Below are positions 1 through 9,780 of a stretch of DNA of 32,500 nucleotides, one piece after another. Below the pieces are notes generated by a model. The model worked only from the letters and a program-made list of their open reading frames with translations, did not search any database and was not told the DNA's origin. Origin of the DNA: Cristatella mucedo (Eukaryota; Bryozoa; Phylactolaemata; Cristatellidae); assembly GCA_009760855.2 (NCBI GenBank), contig WPIO01000081.1, forward strand, positions 252,501 to 285,000. The letters run 5' to 3'. Position numbers and translations under genes: made by a program. Every line of letters begins with the position of its first letter. Within the stretch, counting starts at the first letter, position 1.

Positions 1-324
1 ACAATGGGGGCGCAAGACGACGCAGCAAGCGCGAACAAACGCGTTAGTTGGTCAGTCTGTCGTTGTACCGACTCCGAATCCAACAGTACGAGCGTACGCC
101 GTACAAGATCCGGCTAGCTGGGTAACTGCTTGGCTAGTCCGAGTCGACAACCACCACAGTCGAGAGCTTCCACCGAAAGACGCCAGCACACGGGGGGGGG
201 GTCAAGAATACCTACACGGGGAATGCGGAATATACAAGTCTCAACAACGAGCGTGCTATCCAGCTCGCTCGGGCCTTGGGTACTCGTCGCCTTGCGTGCG
301 TGGCCGCATCGCCGGACCACGCCT

Positions 325-1369
325 GTAATGTAATGTATCTCCGTCAGTAACTCCACAAAGTCAAAAAGACCATGTGGGTGTTACGCAGGAGAGTTTTGTA
401 TAGCGCACTCACAGCCTAAGCGGCTTTCGGTACGCATTCGGTAGCCAGCAGACTTCGTCTCACGCAACAAAGAGAAAGTGGGAAGTATAGCAGAGTTAGG
501 AGAGCAGTTGAGGTAGTGAGTAGCATAGAAGTAGCAGTTCAGGACCGCTGAAAAAGATGTGCCATAGTCGGCAGTTGGAGAGTAGATGTCGTTGCGTAAG
601 AATTGTGGAAGCGAGTTCCACAGTCTAGGACCTGCAGAGCTAAAGCTTCTGTCGCCAACTGTCTTTAAGCGGAGGAATGGGACAGCTAATTTATTGTCCA
701 CACAGGACCTGAGGGCGCGAATAGGCTGAAACTGATGCAGCAGTTCAGCTATGTACGAAGGAGCCAAGCCGTGGCGGGCCTTGTGAGTCAGCGTAAGAAC
801 TTTGCTCTGTATCCTTTGCTCAACCGGCAACCATCCTAGCTCTTTCAGCAAAGGTGACACGTGCTCAAACCGCTGGGACTTGAAGACCAGCCTTGCAGCC
901 ATATTCATAGTCCGCTGTAGTGACATAATAGCTTTTTTTTTTAGCCCAGCCAAAAGGGAATTACAATAATCAAGCCGAGACAGAACTAAAGAGCTAGTTA
1001 AATTTTTTACAAGCCACTGTGGGAGACAGTTTCTAATCTTGGATAGGGATCGGATGTGATGGCTAGCTGTAGAGGCAGTCTTCTGAATGAAGCTTTTGAA
1101 ATTGAGGCAGCTGTCGAACACGACACCTAGATTACGAGCACGTGGTGAAGGTCGCACAATAGCATCACCTATTAGAACAGCAAAGCCTTTTACTCCAGCC
1201 ACACGCTTAGGGTGTCCTATGAGAAGCAGTTCGGTTTTATCGTCATTTAATTTCAGGAAGTTTTCCGACATCCAGGATCGAATATCGGCAAGGCAAGCAT
1301 TCAGTTTCTCAGTTGCTGCAGCAGATTCCGACGGTTTAAATGACAAATACAACTGAGTATCGTCAGCAT
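325..1369 (-). mobile_element. LINE family A (L2/CR1-like), 3' half: end of reverse transcriptase, C-terminus and 3' UTR
   Basis: Reading leftward, the minus strand encodes the part of a non-LTR reverse transcriptase from the catalytic box onward: ADDTQLYLSF, then LNDDKTELLLIG, then RNLGVVFD, then the C-terminal region typical of L2/CR1 ORF2 (SRLDYCNSLLAGL, LGWLPVEQRI, GDRSFSSAGPRLWNSLP). The frame is open from about 1365 to about 500, so this copy is fairly young. The 3' end seems to be near 325, where the minus strand ends in short ATTAC repeats. The missing upstream half of the RT is at 3282-3603, beyond an inserted LTR element. It is part of a 5'-truncated insertion and not a host gene. 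The family level (L2 or CR1) is recognised from motifs only. Confidence 0.85.
1365..1369. repeat. 5-bp target-site duplication, left copy (AGCAT)
   Basis: AGCAT directly precedes the left terminal repeat and recurs at 3282-3286 after the right one. Deleting one AGCAT and everything between restores the order of LINE family A (tcAGCATaaaag), which independently confirms the insertion boundaries. Confidence 0.9.
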
Positions 1370-1850
1370 TGTTGTTTGATCGCGAAGCAGAGAGACAGCC
1401 AATACCCAACACCAACAGTTTACTACTAACGCACGGAGCCGAAGAGCACACGGCTCCCCTCGGCCCCTGCTCTCACACGACTCCCCTCCCCTGGTCGAAT
1501 CCGATGACTCATAGACCACAACGGTGCACCGGCCGACCCTGATGGTGAATCCACCATCTGACCACCAGCTGGTCCATGCCACATCAAAGGCGGGACCACA
1601 GCAGTGCACTGGCCGACCCTGATGGTGAATCCACCATCTGGCCACCAGCTGGTTACCGGCCTGTGTCCATACCACATCACAGGCGGACCACAGCTGTGCA
1701 CCGGCCCCTCTCGGTGGTGCTTCTAACAGCTCACAAGTGGCTTATCAGACATACAATACATACATACAAACTACACGCTCCCTTGACCTTACGGTCACAA
1801 GTCAGGAGCCGGCATACAATATATACATACATACGTACATACGAACTACA
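1370..1850. repeat. Long terminal repeat, left copy (481 bp)
   Basis: Begins TGTTGTTTGATC and ends GAACTACA, so it has the TG...CA ends of an LTR. It matches 2801-3281 over the same 481 bp with about six substitutions by eye. It holds a tandem duplication of roughly 81 bp (units from about 1530 and 1611, each starting with GGCCGACCCTGATGGTG), then runs of TACA/CATA and the palindrome-like TGACCTTACGGTCA at 1784-1797. The near identity of the two copies points to a recent insertion. Orientation is not determined, because both strands read TG...CA. Confidence 0.88.
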
Positions 1851-2129
1851 CGCTCCTTTGACCTTAAGGTCACAAGTTTGCAGCACCAACACCGGTAGCT
1901 GCAAGGTACGAAGCAGCAATGAGCAAGCCTATCCGCCTCTGCCGATTCTGCCATCGCGTCTCCGACATGTGCAGCTGCTTCTCCAGCCTGCACAGCCTCT
2001 CAAGCCTTCCCAGTCTCTCCGTCCTGTGCAGACTATTCGATCTGCACACTCAGGCCTGGACCACGTCACAGCCCACCGGCTGGTCGCAGGCCAACGTCAC
2101 CGTCATGGTTTGCTCTGCCTCGCAGGCCA

Positions 2130-2645
2130 CTGACTCCGTTGCGGACGCCACCCGTTGCGGACGCCACCGATTTAGTCGCAGACGCCACCGATTTAGTCGC
2201 AGACGCCGCCAACTCTGTCGCAGGCCACTGCCGACTCGGTCGCAGGCCACTGCCGACTCTGCCGCAGGCCACTGCCGACTCTGCCGCAGGCCACTGCCGA
2301 CTCTGCCGCAGGCCACTGCCGACTCTGTCGCAGGCCACTGCCGACACTGTCGCAGGCCACTGCCGACTCTGTCTCGGACGCCGTCGACTCTGTCGCGGAC
2401 GCCGCTGACTCAGTCGCGGACGCCGCCGCTTTTCTCTTGGACGCCGCCGCCGCCTTCGTCGCGGACGCCGCCGTCACCATTTCTCGCGGACGCCGCCGCC
2501 GCCTTCCTCTCGGACACCGCCGCCGCCTTCCTCTCGGACGCCGCCGCCTTCCTTGCGGACGCCGCCACCCTCCACGCGGACGCCGCCACCCTCCTCGAGG
2601 ACGCTGCCACCCTCCTCGAGGACGCCGTCGCCCTCCTCCGTGCGC
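2130..2645. repeat. Minisatellite: 22-bp units, then GC-rich GACGCCGCC-type units
   Basis: About 2215-2385 is a tandem array of a 22-bp unit (GGCCACTGCCGACTCTGCCGCA and variants). It is flanked by related degenerate units: GTCGCAGACGCCACCGATTTA before it, and many (TCTCG)GACGCCGCCGCC units after it up to about 2645. The 22-bp period is not a multiple of 3, so all frames stay open and give repetitive Pro/Ala/Arg-rich or Arg/Gly-rich translations. I do not regard these as genes. The array makes up most of the LTR element's internal region. Confidence 0.85.
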
Positions 2646-2800
2646 AGTCTCACTGTCTGTCGCCTCGCACAATGCCGCTGCTTCGCAAGGAACAAAAACA
2701 AGTGCCACTCACTTGGTTCGTAGCCACATTTCTTGGTCTCCCTCTCGAAGTTCAGCAGCCTGTTTACATGGGCCACAGTCGCTCCCGCCGAGAAATAGCT

Positions 2801-3281
2801 TGTTGTTTGATCGCACAGCAGAGAGACAGCCGATACCCGACACCAACAGTTTACTACTAACGCACGGAGCCGAAGAGCACACGGCTCCCCTCGGCCCCTG
2901 CTCTCACACGACTCCCCTCCCCTGGTCGACTCCGATGACTCATAGACCACAACGGTGCACCGGCCGACCCTGATGGTGAATCCACCATCTGACCACCAGC
3001 TGGTCCATGCCACATCAAAGGCGGGACCACAGCAGTGCACTGGCCGACCCTGATGGTGAATCCACCATCTGGCCACCAGCTGGTTACCGGCCTGTGTCCA
3101 TACCACATCACAGGCGGACCACAGCTGTGCACCGGCCCCTCTCGGTGGTGCTTCTAACAGCTCACAAGTGGCTTATCAGACATACAATACATACATACAA
3201 ACTACACGCTCCCTTGACCTTACGGTCACATGTCAGGAGCCGGCATACAATATATACATACATACGTACATACGAACTACA
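2801..3281. repeat. Long terminal repeat, right copy (481 bp)
   Basis: Colinear with 1370-1850 at the same length. The differences seen are few: GCAC for GCGA near the start, GATACCCGAC for AATACCCAAC, GTCGACTCC for GTCGAATCC, and CACATGTCAG for CACAAGTCAG. It ends in ACTACA followed by the AGCAT duplication at 3282-3286. Confidence 0.88.
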
Positions 3282-3603
3282 AGCATAAAAGTGATATCCT
3301 ATTCCATGGGCCTTAATCACTTTTCCCAGAGGTTGCGTATAAATGGAGAACAGCAAGGGACCGATGACGGACCTTTGAGGGACTCCACAGGTGACCCTTC
3401 TCGTGTCTGAGACCTGACCCCCACACGACACGGATTGAACACGATCAGACAAGTATGATTTAAACCACGCCAGTGCTTTGTCTGCTAGACCGATCGTTGT
3501 TCTCAATCGTTCAAGCAGAACTTCGTGATCAATGGTGTCGAAGGCAGCAGACAGATCTAGCAGAGCTAATGCAGTGACATTCCCGTCGTCGTTGCCACGT
3601 AAC
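3282..3603 (-). mobile_element. LINE family A, upstream half of the interrupted reverse transcriptase
   Basis: The minus strand encodes LLDLSAAFDTIDHEVLLERL, then WFKSYLSDRVQSV, then GVPQ, then LFSIYTQPL and YHFYA. These are RT blocks up to the residue just before the catalytic DD, which resumes as DDTQLYLSF near 1363. Together with 325-1369 it is one 5'-truncated LINE of about 1.37 kb. GVPQRSV has R where G is usual. Similarity to LINE sequence stops near 3603; what lies beyond is not recognised. Confidence 0.85.
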
Positions 3604-4680
3604 CATCCAGGTGCATAATTCGGCGAGACCGGGAGCCTCCAACACCACGACTTACTCTGCCAACTTAAACTCCTACCCAAGAGCCCCGGTGACCTCACGT
3701 CACCGCACATCCGGCCATGCCGTAGGTCCGACCCCGGCCTAGCCGGCGATCCTTACCCTCATTATAGCCGCCCGGTCCAAGCCAATCGAACCGAGCCTGG
3801 GTACACGTCTATCTATGGCTGGGTACATTCACCCGTGACTCTCAGTGACTTTTAATTAAAACGCAATTTTTAAGCACGCGGATTTTTATTATTTAAGTTT
3901 GGGCTTTCTTGATCGCAGCGACGTTCTACGACCGTCCGCCGGACACGTGCGTCGGTGCGCCGGACGCCTTCGTCAACGACTCGCCAGCCAACCCTTCGAC
4001 ACGTTGGCTTAGCCGGCATCGAACGCGCGTCTGCGCCGTCACATGTACTGCGTTTGTCGCGAACGACTCTAGTTAATAAGCTGCCGCGGACAGTCGCGGC
4101 GCGACGCGATCGCGTGAACTTCGCTACGCCGCAGAAGGGGCCAGCTTTCACAGAGCGCGGCGGAATTCTGCTGCAGTTCTGATTGGTTGTTCCGTTATCG
4201 CTTCCGCGAATGTCTAATCTAAAAGGTAGGCCGGTGCGCAGCAGCTTCCTACTAGCCTCTTATCTAGGATGCTGCAGGTCAAGGTAACGTAGGCGGTGAC
4301 TCGGTAGGAAGTAGGAAGAAATTGGGAAACAGGAAGAAAGTAGGACCGGCCGTACGGGCCCTGGATCAACGCGATTTTTCTGAGGCTAGCCGAGATAATT
4401 TTTTACTGAGTGCACAACTGTGTACAACTCCTTTAGAATAATCAAACATACGTACGTCCAAAGTGCTGTGGTGAATGGTGTATGGCCTCTGCAGTCAAGA
4501 AAAACACATTCGGTGACCTCTAGCAGAGTCTGTCCTTGACCTGCAGCAACAGGTCGAGTGCGGAAATCTGTAGTTATCCCCTCAATGCTAACCCGCCTGC
4601 CGACGCGCTGGAGAGGCTCCTATATATGTTCACTTTTCGCCTAAACTAATTCGACACCAAAGTCCCAGTTCAGAATCCCG
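3604..4680. other. Unassigned intergenic stretch
   Basis: No gene or repeat recognised. 3900-4180 is GC-rich with many CpGs, and short open frames on both strands show no known motif. 4290-4350 is purine-rich with imperfect GTAGGAAG repeats. Confidence 0.5.
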
Positions 4681-5700
4681 GAAGCCGCGCACTAGAGCGG
4701 TTGAGCGCGTCGGCTGCAGAGCCCCTTTGGCGCTGCGGTGCGCGCCAAACGTTGCCGTCTTCAGACGTTAGCCAAATCGGTCCTACGGAGGCGGAAGCTA
4801 GGGTCAGACGAGCCCAGCTGCTGAAGTCGCGTTCGGAGGGCGGTGAAGGTGAGAGGACGGTGGCGCTGGCGTTTAAGCCCTCGAAAATGTGGCTGCTGGA
4901 TATCAGCTGGTTTCGTTCTTGTTTCGTTCGCATTTCGCGTTTCGTTCGCGTTTCGTTCGCATTCGGCGCCCTCCCGTCGCCGCTCTTGATATCGGGCGAG
5001 CGACCGGCCACCTCGGCGTCCTCGGCTCCTCCGAGGCCGCGACCGCCGAGGACGAACGGGGGGCGGGGCCGGGCCGGGCTGCCGGTGGCGGTGCGACCCA
5101 AACATCGCTCAGCTCAGCTCGTCGGAGTTTCTTTCCTCCCCACCAGGTGCCGCCCTCCCCCCCCCCCGCCCCCCAGCTAGCGACGGGTCTGGCCGCCGTG
5201 CCGAAATGAGTAGCAGCCTGGTTCGCACGCATGGCCAGCTGCCAGGTCAGATTCGCCAGCATCGCCTGCCGACGCTGCTGCCGCAGCCGCTGCTACCGTC
5301 CTGTGCCTGGCAGCCGGTGCTTGGCGTGTGAGTTTTACCTGCCTCCGCCTCTGCTCTTGTTTTCTGCCTGCTCAGCGGCCTCGTCGAGACGGGCCGGCTG
5401 CGTCGCCTCCCGAAATCGACCGGGTCGAAGGCTCCGAAGCCCTCCGTCGGCCAGCTCTTTACTTCGGCGTGCAGGTCGCTTGATGCCGCCCTGCTCGGCG
5501 AGTTTGCAGTTTCCCTTTGTCGGCATTTCCATCCAAGTTCCGTCCTCCGAACTCCGTTGGCCGCCCAGCACCGCCGAGAGCACAGGCATCCGGCTGACAA
5601 GCATCGCAGGCGGCCAGGCCACCATGCGATGTCGAGTTGCTGCTGTCAAGCTAGCCGTATTTGTGTGCAGGTGTGGGTAGGGGTGGTGGGGGGCTTCTCG
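4680..5700 (+). promoter_or_regulatory. CpG-rich block, likely promoter and first-exon region of the DOK-family gene
   Basis: This is the most GC- and CpG-rich part of the left half. It contains short tandem GTTTCGTTCGC units (about 4908-4962) and C-runs near 5155-5172. Several strong donor-like sites occur, such as GTGAGT at 5328. Open frames exist on both strands, as expected from base composition, and none has a recognisable domain. Its position 1.5-2.5 kb upstream of the first coding exon of a plus-strand gene, which itself begins with a splice acceptor, makes it a reasonable place for the promoter and a non-coding first exon. No TATA box or initiator could be assigned, so this is inference from composition and position. 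Confidence 0.4.
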
Positions 5701-5773
5701 TGGGGCAGGCAGCACAGTGCAGCCTCTGGCCGAGGCAGCATCGTGCTCCGCCTGCTGTGCTACTCGGGACTGC

Positions 5774-7019
5774 AATATTGACGTGAATGGACAAAGATCA
5801 TCTGAAGTACCTCTGAAATATGGAGTACCTCAGTGCTCCGTGCTAGGTCCGGTTCTTTTCACGGTTTATACTCTCCCTCTTGCTGATGTGATTGCCAAGC
5901 ACAATCTAGGCTTTCATTTCTATGCGGATGACACTCAGTTGTACCTTTGCTTTGATCCCTCCCAGCCTTCGAGCACCTCAAATTCTCTAAACTCACTTGC
6001 TGCTTGCATTGATGACATCCGCACATGGATGGCAGCAAATTTTCTACAACTAAACGATGACAAAACTAACTTACTAGTTATGGGCAAACCCAGTGTGATT
6101 CACAAATTAGAAAGGCTGACGCTCAAAATTGGCTCTGCCAGCATATCTCCTGTCGAATCAGCTCGAAATCTAGGTGTCATTCCAAAGCGACCTCTCGTTT
6201 GACGACCATATCAGCTCCACGGTCAAAGCTGCCTATTTTCAGCTTCATAATATTGCTAAAATTCGGGCTTGTTTAGATAAGGATACCACGTCTAAGTTGG
6301 TCCATGCATTCGTGACATCTCGTCTCGACTTCTGCAACTCACTGCTTACTGGCCTCCCAGCATGTGCGATCAGGCGATTGCAGCTGGTACACAACTCCGC
6401 AGCTAGGCTTGTCTGTCGTGAGCTTCGCAGTTGCCACATTACTCCACTTCTCGCCCACCTCCACTGGCTACCAGTCAAGCAACGGATTGACTTCAAGGTT
6501 TTGTCGCTCACTTTTAGGTCCCTTCATTCTATGGCTCCAGCCTATTTCTCTGACATACTCCCCCATCAGGCCAAGCATCGTACCACCCGCTTTTCGGAAT
6601 CCAACAGTCTAGATTTACCTCGTACAAACCTTAAATCCTTTGGAGACCGTGCATTTAGTTCGTATGCTCCCAAAGCCTGGAACTCCCTCCCGATCTGCGT
6701 CAGAACATCCCCTGACCTGACCACATTTAAAAGGAACTTAAAAAACACACCTATTTAGGACAGCATTTAGTGGGTCCCTGTGATTCGTCCTTCACGTGCT
6801 TATGCGTGCTGACACTGTGCATGCTGCTACTAACCACATTTGCATGCTGACCCTGTGCATGTCACCCCTAACCATGTTATTCATTTTGTTTGTTTTTCAA
6901 GCATGATTTTACTTACCATTTAATTGCATTTCCCTTTGCAACAAATGTAAAGCGCCTAGAAAGAGATTAAGTTCTCTGAGGGCGCTTTATCAAATACATT
7001 ATTATTATTATTATTATTA
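5774..7019 (+). mobile_element. LINE family B (L2/CR1-like), 5'-truncated copy with (TTA)n tail
   Basis: The plus strand encodes [58 protein letters not shown], then [38 protein letters not shown] and [18 protein letters not shown]. That is the RT palm after box 4, the thumb and the C-terminus. A frameshift lies at about 6175, just after RNLGV, and another near 6740 before the expected HLFRTAF end. The 3' UTR ends in the conserved GCGCTTTATCAAATACATTATTATT tail. It lies between the CpG-rich block and the first coding DOK exon, so it is probably in the 5' UTR intron. Confidence 0.92.
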
Positions 7020-7080
7020 CTGCGGTAGGCGGTCCGAGAAGGCGACCCGTGCAGCTGCTTCGTGGCCTTCAGCCCATTCA

Positions 7081-7110
7081 GATTCTTTCAATCTGTGCCT
7101 TTCCTTGTAG
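7081..7110 (+). promoter_or_regulatory. Splice acceptor before the first coding exon
   Basis: A pyrimidine-rich tract (CAATCTGTGCCTTTCCTTGTAG) ends at 7110. From 7111 the frame of the DOK start codon meets a TAA at 7114-7116, so any exon joined here enters as 5' UTR. This supports both a non-coding first exon upstream and the ATG at 7192. Confidence 0.55.
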
Positions 7111-7191
7111 AGCTAAAGAGGGCGGAGTCGACGCTTGCTCACGAGTCGGAATAGGCTGCACAACCCCCCCCCCCGTGGCGTACGACAAGAG

Positions 7192-7245
7192 ATGGACGAA
7201 ATCATATTCCACAGCAACGTCAAGATGGGCTCGAAGAAACCAAAG
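7192..7245 (+). CDS. DOK: DOK-family adaptor, coding exon 1 (start of PH domain)
   Basis: Encodes MDEIIFHSNVKMGSKKPK, 18 residues, ending in phase 0 at a good donor (AAAG|GTAAGA). The pattern fits the first strand of a DOK PH domain, in which a short acidic/hydrophobic start is followed by a basic Lys-rich turn. The ATG has G at -3 and G at +4. In the same frame a TAA lies 78 bases upstream, so no longer N-terminus is possible in this exon. The exon is short and would not be convincing alone; its support is the phase match to exon 2, the donor, and the acceptor at 7110. The exon continues upstream to 7111 as 5' UTR. Confidence 0.72.
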
Positions 7246-7337
7246 GTAAGAATGTGTACTTGGGAAGTGGGGGGAGCCCAGTGAGTGCAGTTTCGGGAGG
7301 GGCAGGGCAGGCTTGCATCCGGCTTGCCTTTATCTGT

Positions 7338-8155
7338 AACAATAATAATGCATTTGGCAAAGCGTCCTCAGAGAGCTCAATCTCTGTCTAGATCCTTTAC
7401 AATTGCTGCAAAGGAAGCACGATCAAATGATTAGTGGTAGCCTTCTCTGTACTATTTCTATTATGTTGGATGCGATGCTTTGGCCTCGACGTGGGCTGGC
7501 AGGCAGTGGGCAGTACTCATATGCTTGTGCAAAAAGCACATAACTATCATGCTTACACAAGCGTAATACTTGTGTACTTTTTCGTGCTATTCATTACGGT
7601 GTTATGCTTAGACGAGCATGCAAAAATCACTCAGGAAGACATTGAGGGTCAACGGTTAGTAGAACCTCTTGATAGTAACAGTGATGCTGTAAACAGGAAA
7701 TCCACAGATATGCTAGCACTGCTCACAGGATCACAAAAAAACACGTAATTCACTAAATGGTGGAAGGTTAAAGGAAAGCAGAGGATGCATCTTTAGCCGA
7801 GTCGTAATTGATGCCAAGTCATTGCAAGTAGTGACCGAAATCGGAAGCAAATTTCAGACGTTTGGTACATACGAACTGAATGCCTGTTCACCGAAAGACT
7901 TGAACTTAGTACGTGAGGGGGTGATCGAGACGATCGGAAGCAGGTAGTACAACAGTGCACGGGAAGAGTAAGTAGGTCAAATAGGCTGGCCGATGTAAGC
8001 AAGTGAAGTGACCTGTAAGCCTTTAAGTCGAGTCGGTGCTATATAGGGAGCCAGTGAAATTCAGGCAGAAGTGGTGCAATATGGCAGTGACGTGGTTGAA
8101 CAGTCAACGCAGGTTGGCCGCCGTTGAGCGTCTGAGCTATGCACTCGTTTCAGAC
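7338..8155 (-). mobile_element. LINE family B, decayed copy (minus strand)
   Basis: The left end (AATAATAATGCATTTGGCAAAGCG, then CCTCAGAGAGCTCAATCTCT) is the reverse of the family B tail. 7838-8150 matches the C-terminal coding region of family B in decayed form (TACGAACTGAATGC, GCCAGTG, AGAAGTGGTGCAAT). About 7425-7745 in the middle does not match. It lies in DOK intron 1. Confidence 0.6.
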
Positions 8156-8184
8156 GATTAAAGGGTCAGGCCTCCCAATCGAGC

Positions 8185-8632
8185 ATTATATAAGCTCCAA
8201 GGTTCTGTCACTTACTCTTAGGTCACTTCATTCTCTGGCTACAGCCTATCCATCAGAACTACTCCCCACCAGGCCAAGAGTCGTACAACCCGCTGTTCTG
8301 ACTCGAATCGTTTAGCCGTACCTCGTACGAACCTCAAAGCTTCTGGAAACTGTGCCTTTAGTTCGTATGTTCTCAAAGCCTGGAATTCACAACGTCCCCT
8401 GACATGATGACATTTAAAAAGAAGCTCAAAACACACTTGCTTATTACAGCATTTGGTAGGTCTTTGTGATTCGTCCTTCGTGTGCATATGCCTGCTACAC
8501 TGTGCGTGCTGCTTACTGATTTGACCGCTAATCATTTGCCAACGCTTTCTGTACAGCATATGTGGTGCCTAGAGAGAGATTTAGTTCTCTGAAGGTGCTA
8601 TACGAATGTATTATTATTGATAATAGTATTAT
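8185..8632 (+). mobile_element. LINE family B, short decayed 3' fragment (plus strand)
   Basis: Starts inside the C-terminal coding region (CAAGGTTCTGTCACTTACTC, compare [12 protein letters not shown]) and runs through the family 3' UTR (GTGATTCGTCCTTC, GCCTAGAGAGAGATTTAGTTCTCTGAAGGTGC) to an ATTATT-rich tail. Its frame is broken several times. It lies head-on to the minus-strand copy at 7338-8155. Confidence 0.75.
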
Positions 8633-8959
8633 TGTTGTTATTATATGCCAGAAGTCCTGAATAAATGGAATGGCAGGAGTACATATCAGCTCAAAAGCCA
8701 TCATCCCCCGCAGCCCTTCCTCGTCCCCATCTTCTTGCTGCCATCTCCCCCTCCCCGAGTTGTCTTTGCTGGCGAGTCAGTGGCACCTCGTGTGGTCTGC
8801 CGGTGCGGTGCAGCTCTGACGGTTGTCCTGGCGGTTCGAGTGAACGGATGCAAGGCATTCAATGCAATGCATTGCCCTCCTTCCTTCCTCCCTCCTGCGA
8901 CTCGCCGAGCCATGGCAACTGGCTAGCCGGCATCATTCGGTGCTGTTATGTATGTGCAG

Positions 8960-9179
8960 GGGTTGGTGGTCCGGAAATCTGTGGTGGTGACGCTGCTTCG
9001 TCGCAACGGCATGCTGCTGCTAGAGAAGAGCGGCGGCAGCAAGCGCAAGGTGATCGCCGACCTGAGCGGTGTCGATTGTGTCACCCGAAGCAGCGACGAC
9101 GAGAGAAAGGTGACTGTGAAGTTCAAGGACGAGGTCATCAGAGCAGGTGCATCGTCACTGGAGCTGATCGCAGAAAGCC
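8960..9179 (+). CDS. DOK: DOK-family adaptor, coding exon 2 (core of PH domain)
   Basis: Residues about 19-91, 220 nt, phase 0 in and phase 1 out. The translation runs GLVVRKSVVVTLLRRNGML, then LLEKSGGSKRK, VIADLSGVDCVTRSS, KVTVKF and ends SLELIAES. This reads as successive PH beta strands: basic/hydrophobic strands 2-3, the ILDLSxxxxVTR-type strand 4, then strands 5-7 ending just before the C-terminal helix. The acceptor is ATGTATGTGCAG and the donor is AAGCC|GTACGT, both good. A second donor four bases downstream (GTGTCT at 9184) also keeps a frame with a later acceptor, but gives a poorer PH helix, so I prefer 9179. The usual Trp after the first Lys-rich turn is absent here. Confidence 0.82.
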
Positions 9180-9204
9180 GTACGTGTCTGCCGAGGTTTC
9201 TCTT

Positions 9205-9416
9205 TCAATTTGAGCTGGCTTTTTCTTTCTCTTTTCTTTCTTTTCTGTTTCTTTCTTTTTCTTTTATTTCTCTTGTTCTTTTCTATCTTTTTCTTTCTCT
9301 TTTCTTTCTTTTTCCTTCTTTCTTTTAATTTCGTTCTGCCTCTGTCTCTCTTTCCGTCTCTCTTTGTCTGTCTGTCTCTCTCTTTCTGTCTCTGTCTGTT
9401 CATCAGTCCCTCCCTC

Positions 9417-9486
<70 letters not shown>

Positions 9487-9583
9487 TCGGCCTGTCTCTC
9501 TCCCACTCTCTCTCTCCCCCAGTCTGCCTCTGTTTCTCTCTCTGTCTCTCTGTCCTTGTCCCTGTCTGTCTCTGTCTGTCTCC

Positions 9584-9657
<74 letters not shown>

Positions 9658-9705
9658 GTCTGTCTCTATGTCTGTCTCTATATCTGTCTCTGACTCTCTG
9701 TCGGC
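9205..9705 (+). repeat. Roughly 500-bp (TC)n / polypyrimidine tract
   Basis: Almost wholly C and T on the plus strand. It starts as TTTCTTTTC-type sequence, then has two long pure (TC)n blocks (about 9420-9484 and 9589-9655) separated by imperfect TCTGTCTC sequence. It fills most of the 601-base intron between DOK exons 2 and 3, so the pre-mRNA would carry a giant CU tract. The long Ser/Leu or Arg/Glu frames over it are artefacts. Confidence 0.97.
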
Positions 9706-9780
9706 CGTAAGTGACTTTCTTGGTTGAACATTTGACATTAGAAAAGGGTGAAGGTGCACGGTCTGTTGCACGGTTTGTAG

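Larger units (their letters stand above)
1370..3281. mobile_element. Non-autonomous LTR element (TRIM-like), 1,912 bp, inserted into a LINE
   Basis: Two 481-bp direct terminal repeats with TG...CA ends flank a 950-bp internal region, and AGCAT is duplicated on both sides. A 5-bp duplication is usual for retroviral-type integrases (Gypsy, Copia). The internal part has no gag, protease, RT, RNase H or integrase; it is mostly a GC-rich minisatellite. Long open frames across it (for example 1919-2860) are by-products of the repeat. I see no convincing primer-binding site or polypurine tract next to either repeat. By structure it is a terminal-repeat retrotransposon in miniature that must have been mobilised by an autonomous relative. 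A solo insertion later filled by tandem repeats is less likely because both repeats are intact. Confidence 0.82.

Noticed and set aside
1919-2860. 313-codon plus-strand frame, and long minus-strand frames, through the LTR element interior
   Set aside because: They are open only because a 22-bp tandem repeat lacks stops in all frames; no domain, and composition follows the repeat.
4670-5781. Several 75-160-codon frames on both strands in the CpG-rich block
   Set aside because: They overlap each other, have no domain and are what GC-rich sequence gives by chance; kept only as a promoter or first-exon region.
9180-9185. Alternative donor at 9184 with acceptor at 9793 or 9796 for DOK exons 2-3
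   Set aside because: In frame, but gives ESRTWHRIL with no room for the usual spacing before the PH-helix Trp; the 9179/9781 join has stronger sites and gives ESPLECSRWHRIL.
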